From an uncultured Eubacteriales bacterium (GTDB lineage: Bacteria; Bacillota; Clostridia; Oscillospirales; Oscillospiraceae): DNA of 8,949 bases. A program made the position numbers and the translations under genes. The first letter of the stretch is position 1; each line of letters opens with the position of its first letter. The notes under the pieces were generated by a model, which had not been told where the DNA came from, ran no database searches, and saw only the letters and a list, made by a program, of their open reading frames with translations. Of the stretch, positions 1-6,462 are shown piece by piece. The stretch spans positions 1-8,949 of the forward strand of contig CABVBV010000088.1 of assembly GCA_902496595.1 (NCBI GenBank), in the 5' to 3' direction.

Positions 1-511
1 GCTCCTGGACTATCTCGCCCTCGCCCTTCGTCTCGTCCTCCTCGTGCATGACCGCGTTGTGGAGGGACGGGTCGAACTTCTGCCCGAGCGCTTCTATCTC
101 GGTGACGCCCATGCGCGAGAGGATGTCCTTCAGCTGGGCCATTATCATCTCCACGCCCTTGCGGTAGGCCTCGTCGCAGGTATCCTGCCCGAGCGCCCTG
201 ACGAGATTGTCGTAGACCGGCAAAAACTTCGTCACCGTGTCGGCCCGGACGTCCTGATATATGTTCTCGCGCTCCTTGGAGCTGCGCTTGCGGTAGTTGT
301 CGTATTCGGCCGCGAGCCTGAGATACCTGTCCTTCTCGGCCTTCAGCAGCGTCTCCGCCGAGGGCTCGGCCGGCTTTTCCGGCTCCTTTTCGGCCTTCGG
401 CTCCTCCTTCGGTTCCTCCGGCTTGGGGGCTTCGGCCTCTTTATCTGTCTCCTGCGCCGGGAGCTCCTTCTCTTCCATCGGCTCCGGCGGGTCTTTCTTC
501 TTACTGCTCAT
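1..511 (-). CDS. grpE: GrpE, nucleotide exchange factor of DnaK (C-terminus cut by window edge)
   Basis: GrpE is the cytoplasmic co-chaperone that releases ADP from DnaK (Hsp70). The window holds 170 residues from the ATG at 511; the reading frame is open at the window edge, and by family length roughly 20 residues are missing. Residues 1-50 are a Lys/Glu/Pro-rich disordered lead. Residues 52-105 form the long helix with the family signature (AEYDNYRKR at 68-76, then FLPVYDNLVRAL at 96-107). The C-terminal beta domain shows FDPSLHNAVMH at 146-156. The start overlaps the end of hrcA by 11 nt (501-511), and an AGGGAG ribosome site inside hrcA lies just upstream, so translation is probably coupled. 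It shares the CIRCE-controlled promoter upstream of hrcA. dnaK and dnaJ would be expected next, outside the window. Identification is firm. Confidence 0.97.
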   Translation of the reverse strand, partial: MSSKKKDPPEPMEEKELPAQETDKEAEAPKPEEPKEEPKAEKEPEKPAEPSAETLLKAEKDRYLRLAAEYDNYRKRSSKERENIYQDVRADTVTKFLPVYDNLVRALGQDTCDEAYRKGVEMIMAQLKDILSRMGVTEIEALGQKFDPSLHNAVMHEEDETKGEGEIVQE

Positions 512-1583
512 TTATATCTCCCTTTATTATGAGTTTGTTGTCCAGGCCTGGCGGAGGCGCTATCCCGCCGCCCAAACGCTCCGAGAGCGCCCGGGCTATG
601 AGGCTCAGCTTCGCCGCCACCGCCGAGTAGTCCATCCTCGTCGGCCCCACGACGCCTATGAGGCCCTTCGTGTCTCCGCCCATGTCGTAGCTCGCGAGCA
701 CCACGCTCGAATCGCGCAGCTCCTCGGCCACGTTCTCCGGGCCTATCAGCACCCTCACGTCTCCGCCGCAGTCTATGGCGTCGAGGTCGTGCAGATGCTC
801 CGCGTCGGAGAGGTAGCTCATGAGCGCGTGGGCCTTGGCCGGGTCGCGGAACTCCGGCTGCGCCAGGAGCCTGTTCGCACCCGAGATGCAGGTCTCCGCC
901 GCCTGAGCCTCCGAAAGTATGCTTATCGCAAAGGAGGCGATGACGCCCGTCAGCCCCATCGTGTCGTCCACGGCCCGCTCCGTCGAGCGGATGAGCAGCG
1001 GCGTTATCTTGTCCTCCGTGATCTCCGTGAAGTTCGCGTTGAACACCGAGGAGAGCCGCTGTATCATGTCCTGGCCGACAGAGACCGGCAGATGCACCAG
1101 CTTGTTCTTCACGCTGTTGTTGCTCATCATCGCAACTATTATAAAGGTGTTCGCGTCGATGTAGATGAGGTCGAAGCGCTTTATCGTCGCCGCGGGAGGC
1201 GCCGCCATCGCCATGGCCGGATAGTTCGTCAGGCTCGAGGCCAGAGCGCCCACGTTCGAGACGAGCTTGTCAAGCTCGCGCATCTTCTCGTTGAGGCTCC
1301 GGTTTATCTCCTCCGTCTCCTCCAGGGAGAGCTTCTGCCGCTGCATGAGCTCGTTCACGTAGATGCGATAGCCCTGCGGCGTCGGCACCCTGCCCGCCGA
1401 GGTGTGCGGCTGCTCGAGATAGCCCATCGAGGCCAGCTCCGCCAGCTCGTTGCGTATCGTCGCCGACGAGCAGCCGAGATCCGTCGTCTGGGCCACGGTC
1501 TTCGAGCCCACCGGCTCGGCCGTGCGGATGTATTCCTCCACGACCGCGGCAAGTATTTTCTTTTTCCTGCCGCTCAAACCCAT
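501..1583 (-). CDS. hrcA: HrcA, heat-inducible transcription repressor of CIRCE operons
   Basis: HrcA is the dimeric repressor that binds CIRCE operators upstream of dnaK and groE operons and needs GroEL to stay active. The 360-residue length is typical. Residues 1-75 are the winged-helix DNA-binding domain with the family's conserved run: YIRTAEPVGSK (18-28), SSATIRNELAEL (39-50), GYLEQPHTSAGR (54-65) and PTPQGYRIYVNELM (67-80). The rest is the GAF-like and dimerisation region. I chose the ATG at 1583 because AAGGAG lies 8 nt upstream; an in-frame TTG at 1589 would add two residues but sits too close to that site. It is first in the operon, and its stop overlaps the grpE start. A CIRCE element in its own promoter indicates autoregulation. 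No frameshift or missing segment is seen. Confidence 0.97.
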   Translation of the reverse strand: MGLSGRKKKILAAVVEEYIRTAEPVGSKTVAQTTDLGCSSATIRNELAELASMGYLEQPHTSAGRVPTPQGYRIYVNELMQRQKLSLEETEEINRSLNEKMRELDKLVSNVGALASSLTNYPAMAMAAPPAATIKRFDLIYIDANTFIIVAMMSNNSVKNKLVHLPVSVGQDMIQRLSSVFNANFTEITEDKITPLLIRSTERAVDDTMGLTGVIASFAISILSEAQAAETCISGANRLLAQPEFRDPAKAHALMSYLSDAEHLHDLDAIDCGGDVRVLIGPENVAEELRDSSVVLASYDMGGDTKGLIGVVGPTRMDYSAVAAKLSLIARALSERLGGGIAPPPGLDNKLIIKGDINEQ

Positions 1584-1622
1584 CGTCAAAGCTCCTTATC
1601 TGGCAGCCTGGGTTCCCGAGTG

Positions 1623-1649
1623 CTGGCACTCTCGAACCTCGAGTGCTAA
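1623..1649 (-). promoter_or_regulatory. CIRCE operator (HrcA binding site)
   Basis: The inverted repeat has 9-nt arms and a 9-nt spacer, the exact CIRCE geometry. Read on the plus strand it is CTGGCACTC, nine bases, GAGTGCTAA. The right arm equals the consensus and the left arm differs from TTAGCACTC at two positions. It overlaps the -10 box and probable transcription start of hrcA, so bound HrcA should block initiation. A further half-site (GAGTGC, 1618-1623) abuts it. Confidence 0.95.
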
Positions 1650-1676
1650 TATATCACCGCCTCCACTCAATGTCAA
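1648..1676 (-). promoter_or_regulatory. Sigma-A type promoter of hrcA-grpE
   Basis: On the minus strand, TTGACA (1676-1671) is followed after exactly 17 bp by TATATT (1653-1648). This is a near-consensus vegetative promoter. Its -10 overlaps the CIRCE arm TTAGCACTC. The predicted start near 1641 gives a leader of nearly 60 nt before the hrcA ATG. Confidence 0.88.
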
Positions 1677-1693
1677 GGGGAGCAAACGAATAA

Positions 1694-1726
1694 TTGACAG
1701 ATTGTTCATAAATGTTTATATATAAT
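1694..1726 (+). promoter_or_regulatory. Promoter and candidate response-regulator site upstream of the lipoprotein pair
   Basis: TTGACA (1694-1699) is followed after 17 bp by TATATA (1717-1722); a perfect TATAAT lies at 1721-1726 but is 21 bp away. Inside are TTCATA (1705-1710) and TTTATA (1715-1720), part of a direct repeat TGTTCATA / TGTTTATA with 10-bp period, and TTGACA itself is 11 bp upstream of TTCATA. The hexamers resemble those at 4113 and 6383. The core promoter is well supported; the operator role is inferred. The divergent hrcA promoter's -35 lies only 17 bp away. Confidence 0.65.
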
Positions 1727-1764
1727 ATAAGGGATGTCGAAAAGGCTTGTTGCGGAGGACATTT

Positions 1765-2601
1765 ATGAAAAGACTGACTGCTTTACTACTGATACTTGCC
1801 CTGGCGCCCGCACTGGCGGGCTGCGGGGATTTTGCGCCGGATCCGACCGAGGCGGCGAACCTGTCGACGGACTACTCGTTCGACAGGTCGAACTTCCCGC
1901 TGCTCGCGGGGGGCGCGGCGCAGGAGCCGCTCGCCGAGGCGGTAGCGGCAATCATGCTCGGGGAGTCCCGCGAGTCGGTTGCGGACAAGCTGAGCTTCGG
2001 GAGCACGGACGAGGCCTGGTTCATGCTGGAGTCCGGCGAGGCCGGGCTGGTGCTGGCGGCCGAGCCTGACGAGCTTCCGGAGGGAGTCGAGACCGCTGTG
2101 GTCTCGAAGGACGCCCTGGTCTTCTACGTCGGGGCCGGGAGCAAGATAGACGATATCACGACGGCGCAGCTCAAGTCGATAATCTCCGGCGGGACGAAGA
2201 GCTGGACGGGCATGGGCGGCACGGGCGACATCGTCGTCATCGGCAGGCCGGAGGGCTCCGGCTCGCTGGCTGCGCTGCGCAGGCTCATAGGGGCCGACGA
2301 GCTGGCGGTGTCCGAGGAAGCCACGGCGCTCACGAGCAGCGAAGTGCTGGGCTACGGGTTTTATAACGAGGCCGTGCTGATGGGCATGGCGGACGGCTAC
2401 AAGATACTGACGGTGGACGGTGTGGAGCCGACGGCGGAGACGATAGCCTCCGGGGAATACCCGCTGTGCGTGGACGTGCTCGCCGGCATCAGCGCCTCTG
2501 CGGCGTCCGATTCGCCCGAGCGGGCGCTCTGGCTCTGGCTCCAGGGCGGCGTCGGCCAGGCGTTCATCTCCTCTCAGGGATATCCGGAGGCGGCAAAATG
2601 A
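1765..2601 (+). CDS. PstS-like solute-binding lipoprotein
   Basis: This is a 278-residue exported protein of the PstS-like periplasmic binding fold, presumably anchored on the outer face of the membrane. Residues 1-20 are a lipoprotein signal peptide (hydrophobic core 6-18, lipobox LAGC, acylated Cys20). The family layout is visible: an N-terminal region equivalent to the 'DGSTA..PL.EA' motif at 49-60, a G-x-DL-like stretch near 91-102, ITTAQLKSIISGGTKSW (131-147), the second-lobe loop RPEGSGS (161-167), and a C-terminal LWLWLQGGVGQAFISSQGY block. The first ligand loop reads AGGAAQEP and lacks the usual Ser/Thr, so phosphate binding is doubtful. I chose the ATG at 1765, with GGAGG 6 nt upstream, over the TTG at 1747. 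No pstCAB permease genes adjoin it. It overlaps the next gene by 4 nt (ATGA), so the two are co-translated. It may be a sensor or scavenging protein; the true ligand is unknown. Confidence 0.82.
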   Translation: MKRLTALLLILALAPALAGCGDFAPDPTEAANLSTDYSFDRSNFPLLAGGAAQEPLAEAVAAIMLGESRESVADKLSFGSTDEAWFMLESGEAGLVLAAEPDELPEGVETAVVSKDALVFYVGAGSKIDDITTAQLKSIISGGTKSWTGMGGTGDIVVIGRPEGSGSLAALRRLIGADELAVSEEATALTSSEVLGYGFYNEAVLMGMADGYKILTVDGVEPTAETIASGEYPLCVDVLAGISASAASDSPERALWLWLQGGVGQAFISSQGYPEAAK

Positions 2602-4043
2602 AAAAAACGATAATACCCGCGCTGATACTGGCGCTCATCCTCTCCGGCTGCGGCTTCACCGAGCAGCTGAAGACGGTCAAGGACGACTATATCGACTCCG
2701 CTGTCGAGCGTTATGAGAACGGTGAAGGCAGCTCCGAAGACTTGGACGCCCAGATAAGCGCTCCGAACATCGCAACGAACAGGGAGCGGCTGTCGGACTA
2801 TGTGCCCTTCGAGTCGGTCTATACCAGGGCCGAAGGCGAGCTCATCGAGGCTCTGGCGCCCTCGGGCAGCTACGGCAGGCTGCTGCCATTCGCCGGCGGC
2901 CTTGTTACCGAGCAGGGCGAGATCGTGCTCGACACGGTGTGCAGTTCCATAACCGCCGCGGCATACGAGTCCGCCTCCGGCACGGTGTATCTCGACATCT
3001 ACATTCTCGAAAACGACGAGGGCCTGTTTGCCGCCTGCGGAGCGGACGGCTCCTGGTGTACCGGCTTCGGCTACACACAGATCCTGCCCATGGAGTCCGG
3101 AGTCCTGTGCATAGAGGACGCGGAAGCGAAGCTCGCGGTCTGCTACGCGGAGGACGGCTCCGTGGCCTTCGACACCTCGGACTTCGGCGAGCTCTACAAC
3201 ATCCAGGCGGGCAGCATAACCAGTCTTGCGGACTGCGAGGGCGGGCTCATGCCCATCGTCTACGTGAACGGGCAGAAGGGCTTCATCTCGGCGGACGGCA
3301 CCGTGCTGAACAGGGCCTCCGAGCGGGCCAGTTTCTTCGAGGACGCGCTCCCCTTCTCGAACGGCCTGGCAGCTGTTAAGAACAACGGCGTATGGGGCTA
3401 TATCAACACTGACGGGGAATACGTGATAGACCCGGGCTTCGAGGAGGCGGGCAGCTTTGTGGGCAGCCTTGCCGCGGTGAAAAAGGGCGGGGTCTGGTGC
3501 GTCATAGACAAGAGCGGAAGCGTTAAGCGCGAGTTCCAGGGCGTGGACGGTGTGACGATAGGCAGCGGCTATGTCGAGGCCGGCGGCACATACTACACCA
3601 CCGCTCTGGAGGAGGCGGTCTTCTACGGCTACACCGGAGAGCCCTGCGAGGGCGGCTTCTGGGTCGCGGGAGAGAGCGGGGTCAGGGTGTTCAGGAACGA
3701 CGGTTCCCAGGTCTACTTCTCCGGCGGCGTCGAGCTGCTGGATAACTCCGGGGAGCTGTGGCTCGTTGAGCTGGCTGACGGCACCACCGCGGTCATGGAC
3801 GCATACAGCCGCGTCGTCGCCGCCGGGGACTGCAGCTTCGTGACCGATATCGCCACCGGCACCACCTATATCTTCGAGGCCGACAGCGGGCGCCTCTGCG
3901 ACTCTGCGGGCTACTTCCTGGGCTCGGGCTGCACAGGCGTCGTGATAGACGGATTCATGCTCTGTGAGGATGGAGACAGCATCGGCTGGAAGAGTTCGGG
4001 AGACAGTTGGGTCTTCCGGGTCGCGCTCACGGGCGCCGACTGA
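2598..4043 (+). CDS. WG-repeat-containing lipoprotein
   Basis: This 481-residue protein has a lipoprotein signal (residues 1-18, lipobox LSGC, acylated Cys18), so it should sit on the outer membrane face. Its body contains WG-type repeats, each a hydrophobic turn, then G-x-WG, a beta strand and a D-x-x-G turn. The clearest run at 250-312: LPFSNGLAAVKNNGVWGYI, a TDGEYVIDPGF segment, then SLAAVKKGGVWCVIDKSG. Weaker copies lie at about 95-112, 215-237 and 343-372. Such repeats form beta-rich folds, possibly propellers, of largely unknown role. The start is ATG 2598, with GGAGG 7 nt upstream; the frame is open further upstream, but that part lies inside the preceding gene. The stop is followed by a terminator, so the two lipoproteins form one unit. 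Its place beside a PstS-like protein suggests a shared surface task, perhaps ligand capture or envelope sensing; no enzyme motif is seen. Confidence 0.85.
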   Translation: MKKTIIPALILALILSGCGFTEQLKTVKDDYIDSAVERYENGEGSSEDLDAQISAPNIATNRERLSDYVPFESVYTRAEGELIEALAPSGSYGRLLPFAGGLVTEQGEIVLDTVCSSITAAAYESASGTVYLDIYILENDEGLFAACGADGSWCTGFGYTQILPMESGVLCIEDAEAKLAVCYAEDGSVAFDTSDFGELYNIQAGSITSLADCEGGLMPIVYVNGQKGFISADGTVLNRASERASFFEDALPFSNGLAAVKNNGVWGYINTDGEYVIDPGFEEAGSFVGSLAAVKKGGVWCVIDKSGSVKREFQGVDGVTIGSGYVEAGGTYYTTALEEAVFYGYTGEPCEGGFWVAGESGVRVFRNDGSQVYFSGGVELLDNSGELWLVELADGTTAVMDAYSRVVAAGDCSFVTDIATGTTYIFEADSGRLCDSAGYFLGSGCTGVVIDGFMLCEDGDSIGWKSSGDSWVFRVALTGAD

Positions 4044-4061
4044 GCTGAATACCTCAAAGCG

Positions 4062-4091
4062 AAAAAAGGGCGGCCCCGACCGCTCTTTTTT
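4062..4091 (+). terminator. Rho-independent terminator after the lipoprotein pair
   Basis: The stem AAAAAAGGGCGG (4062-4073) pairs with CCGCTCTTTTTT (4080-4091) around the loop CCCCGA, with a single G.U pair. The right arm ends in six T. It lies 18 nt after the WG-gene stop and separates that unit from the two-component genes. The A-tract makes it potentially active in both directions. Confidence 0.9.
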
Positions 4092-4111
4092 CAATGATAA
4101 TGTGCGCGAAT

Positions 4112-4156
4112 ATTCACAAAATATTAACCCAAGAGGGCTTTGACTGAGTGTAAAAT
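4112..4156 (+). promoter_or_regulatory. Candidate autoregulated promoter of the two-component operon
   Basis: TTCACA (4113-4118) and TTAACC (4124-4129) are spaced 11 bp apart, as in direct-repeat operators of OmpR/PhoB-type regulators. A TAAAAT -10-like box (4151-4156) follows 21 bp after the second hexamer, with no good -35, which would fit an activator-dependent promoter. The segment 4112-4125 matches 6382-6395 upstream of the protease gene at 12 of 14 bases. The start site is not proven. Confidence 0.5.
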
Positions 4157-4185
4157 GTTGTCGCTTGGTATATGGAGGTGTCGAT

Positions 4186-4875
4186 ATGAATAAAAAGGCG
4201 CTTGTGATAGAGGACGACAAGAACATAGCGGAGCTGCTGCGGCTGTATCTGGAGAAGGACGGTTTTGATGTCTCCATCGCGGCTGACGGAGGCAAGGGCC
4301 TGCAGCTTGCTGAGAGCGAGAGCCCGGACGTGGTGCTGCTGGACATAATGCTGCCTGTAATGGACGGCTGGCAGGTCTGCCGGGAGATAAGGCGCACGTC
4401 CCAGGTGCCGATCATCATGCTGACTGCGAAGGGCGAGACCTACGACAAGGTCTCGGGCCTGGAGATGGGCGCGGACGACTACGTGACGAAGCCCTTCGAG
4501 GTGAAGGAGCTTATGGCGAGGATACACGCAGTCATGCGGCGCACGGACGGGGGCGACAGCCCGGCGGAGAAGAAGCTCGAGTACGACAAGCTGATAATCA
4601 ATCTGGACTCGTACGAGCTGATCGTGGACGGGAAGAAGATAGACACGCCTCCGAAGGAGATGGAGCTCCTGTATCACCTCGCGGCCTCGCCGAACCGGGT
4701 GTATACCCGCAACCAGCTGCTGGACGAGGTCTGGGGCTTCGACTATTTCGGGGATTCGCGGACGGTGGACGTGCATATAAAGCGCCTGCGCGAAAAGCTG
4801 GAGGGCGTGTCGGACAAGTGGTCGCTGAAGACGGTCTGGGGCGTGGGCTACAAGTTCGAGGTCAGCGGCAGCTGA
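4186..4875 (+). CDS. OmpR/PhoB-family response regulator
   Basis: This cytoplasmic two-component transcription factor has 229 residues, the normal family length. The receiver domain (about 4-117) has the acidic pocket Glu9-Asp10-Asp11, phospho-acceptor Asp53 (in LLDIMLPVMDGW), switch Thr80 and Lys102 (in TKPFE). A short linker (118-128) leads to the winged-helix effector (about 130-227), with the family's RNQLLDEVWG (175-184) and SRTVDVHIKRLREKL (191-205) recognition region and GYKF near the end. The ATG at 4186 has GGAGGTG 5 nt upstream; an upstream in-frame TTG at 4165 has no such support. The kinase gene follows after 10 nt. The paralogue type (PhoP, CssR or other) cannot be settled by eye; the neighbouring HtrA gene favours an envelope-stress role. 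The promoter hexamers suggest autoregulation. Confidence 0.96.
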   Translation: MNKKALVIEDDKNIAELLRLYLEKDGFDVSIAADGGKGLQLAESESPDVVLLDIMLPVMDGWQVCREIRRTSQVPIIMLTAKGETYDKVSGLEMGADDYVTKPFEVKELMARIHAVMRRTDGGDSPAEKKLEYDKLIINLDSYELIVDGKKIDTPPKEMELLYHLAASPNRVYTRNQLLDEVWGFDYFGDSRTVDVHIKRLREKLEGVSDKWSLKTVWGVGYKFEVSGS

Positions 4876-4885
4876 CGGGCGCGGC

Positions 4886-6382
4886 ATGAAAAGCATATAT
4901 TTCAAGAACTTTCTGGCCACGGCGGTCATGGTGCTGGTGAGCTTTCTCATGATAGGCGTGGCCTTCATATTCATCGGCCAGAGCTACGTCATAAAGTCGC
5001 ACCGGGACAGCATGGAGCAGAACGCCAAGACGGTGACGAAGCTCATAGTGTCCATGTCCTCCACCGGCAGGTATTTCGACGATATATATCTGCGGGTCAT
5101 GCTCACCTTCACGGAGACGCTCTCCGGCAACCAGGTCTTCCTCTGCGACACGGACGGCTATATCTACACCTGCTCCGACGAGATAGGCCGCTGCCAGCAC
5201 ATAGGCAACTATGTGCCGGAATACTATATAGATGCGCTCGACCGCACGGGCGCTCTGGACACGACCACAGACCTCGGCGGCATCTTCGACTCGCAGCGCT
5301 ATGTCTTTGCCATGCCGATGAAGTATACGGAGAGCGACTCCGCCTTCGGCTACGTCTTTGTCAGCACGGACAAATCGACGATCATCGGGGCGTGGAGCGC
5401 GTTCATCTGGGTGTTTTTCGCGGTGACGCTGGCAGTGCTGTTCCTGGCGCTGGTGCTCTCGCTTGTGGTATCGAAGAAGATGGCGGAGCCGCTCGACGAG
5501 ATGACGGCGGCAGCCCGGAAGTTCGCGCACGGGGATTTCTCGGTGCGCGTGCGCGAGGACAAGGGCACGGATGAGCTCGCGGCGCTCACGAGTTCGTTCA
5601 ACAACATGGCGGACAGCCTGGAGCGCTCTGAGCAGCAGAGAAACGAGTTCATCGCGAACGTGTCGCACGAGCTGAAGACGCCCATGACGACCATCGCGGG
5701 CTTTGCCGACGGCATCCTTGACGGGACGATACCCAAGGAGCAGGAGGACAAATATCTCGCCACGATAGCGGACGAGACGCGCAGGCTCTCGCGGCTGGTG
5801 CGGCATATGCTGAGCCTGTCGCGGCTGGAGAGCCTGGGCTCGGATTTGACGAAGCGGCGGGATTTTGACTTAAACGAGCTGATAATACGGACGCTGCTGA
5901 GCTTCGAGGGCAGGACGGAGGACAAGGGCCTGAACATAGACCCGCAGCTGCCCGAGGATCACATGACGGTCACGGCAGACCCGGACTCCATAACGCAGGT
6001 GCTCTACAATCTGCTGGACAACGCCGTGAAGTTTGCAGCCCCGAACAGCACGATATCCGTTCTGCTCTGGAAGCAGGGCGGGAAGGCCTACGTCTCAGTG
6101 AAGGATGAGGGCGAGACGATACCGGAGGACGACCTGCCCCTCATTTTCGACCGGTTCCACAAATCCGACAGGTCGAGGAGTCTGGACAGGGACGGGGTCG
6201 GCCTGGGCCTGTATCTGGTGAAGAGCATCCTGGACGCTCACAACGAGGACATCGCCGTGACGAGCCGTGCGGGCATGACCGAGTTCGTGTTCACTCTGAC
6301 GCTGGCGAAGGAAGTAAAGCAGAAGCCGGAGTCGAAGAAGCGCTCCGAGGGCCGGAAGAAGCAGGACTCGGAGCAGGGCTAA
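4886..6382 (+). CDS. Membrane sensor histidine kinase, partner of the preceding regulator
   Basis: The protein has 498 residues. TM1 (9-30) and TM2 (169-195) bracket an extracytoplasmic sensor domain of about 138 residues, which carries a Cache/PAS-like 'CDTDGYIY' segment and three cysteines (87, 96, 103). HAMP spans about 196-248. The HisKA H-box is FIANVSHELKTPM with phospho-acceptor His261. The ATPase domain has the N-box NLLDNAVKF (375-383), a G1-like DEGETIP (407-413), the F-box FDRF (421-424) and the G2 box DGVGLGLYLV (436-445). G1 has Glu-Thr where DxGxG would have its second Gly, a variation I recall in other Firmicute kinases. Residues 475-498 are a Lys/Arg/Glu/Ser-rich tail. The ribosome site is weak (GACGGG), so expression probably relies on translation of the regulator gene 10 nt upstream. 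It should phosphorylate Asp53 of that regulator. The signal is unknown. Confidence 0.96.
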   Translation: MKSIYFKNFLATAVMVLVSFLMIGVAFIFIGQSYVIKSHRDSMEQNAKTVTKLIVSMSSTGRYFDDIYLRVMLTFTETLSGNQVFLCDTDGYIYTCSDEIGRCQHIGNYVPEYYIDALDRTGALDTTTDLGGIFDSQRYVFAMPMKYTESDSAFGYVFVSTDKSTIIGAWSAFIWVFFAVTLAVLFLALVLSLVVSKKMAEPLDEMTAAARKFAHGDFSVRVREDKGTDELAALTSSFNNMADSLERSEQQRNEFIANVSHELKTPMTTIAGFADGILDGTIPKEQEDKYLATIADETRRLSRLVRHMLSLSRLESLGSDLTKRRDFDLNELIIRTLLSFEGRTEDKGLNIDPQLPEDHMTVTADPDSITQVLYNLLDNAVKFAAPNSTISVLLWKQGGKAYVSVKDEGETIPEDDLPLIFDRFHKSDRSRSLDRDGVGLGLYLVKSILDAHNEDIAVTSRAGMTEFVFTLTLAKEVKQKPESKKRSEGRKKQDSEQG

Positions 6383-6436
6383 TTCACAGAATGTTTTTAA
6401 GTTATTCATACCCAGCACAAAAATCGGAGTTATCTT
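6382..6436 (+). promoter_or_regulatory. Candidate operator and promoter of the HtrA-type protease gene
   Basis: Three hexamers lie exactly 11 bp apart: TTCACA (6383-6388), TTTTTA (6394-6399) and TTCATA (6405-6410). They start immediately after the kinase stop codon. A TATCTT -10-like box (6431-6436) follows 20 bp after the last, again with no convincing -35. The pattern fits tandem binding of an OmpR-type regulator. As I recall, TTCATA/TTCACA-ending octamers precede htrA and htrB in Bacillus subtilis and are CssR targets. No terminator separates this gene from the kinase, so read-through is also possible. Confidence 0.5.
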
Positions 6437-6462
6437 AAACTTGACCTCAGGGGGTAAAGCTC

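Noticed and set aside
297..1649. Long plus-strand open frame opposite hrcA and grpE
   Set aside because: The minus strand encodes unmistakable HrcA and GrpE. The opposite frame is Arg/His/Val-rich without any domain, as expected from antisense of GC-rich codons.
4140..4145. TTGACT as a -35 box for the regulator gene
   Set aside because: No -10-like hexamer lies at 16-18 bp; the nearest (TATATG) is 23 bp away and overlaps the ribosome binding site.
2574..4418. 614-codon minus-strand open frame opposite the WG-repeat gene and the regulator start
   Set aside because: Composition is typical of an antisense shadow, it spans two clear plus-strand genes and a terminator, and it has no recognisable motif.
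4862..5806. Minus-strand open frame opposite the histidine kinase
   Set aside because: It is His/Arg-rich shadow coding with no domain and no ribosome site; the kinase on the plus strand is complete.
6441..6446. TTGACC as a -35 box for the protease gene
   Set aside because: It lies only 16 nt before the start codon, so any -10 would fall inside the coding sequence.
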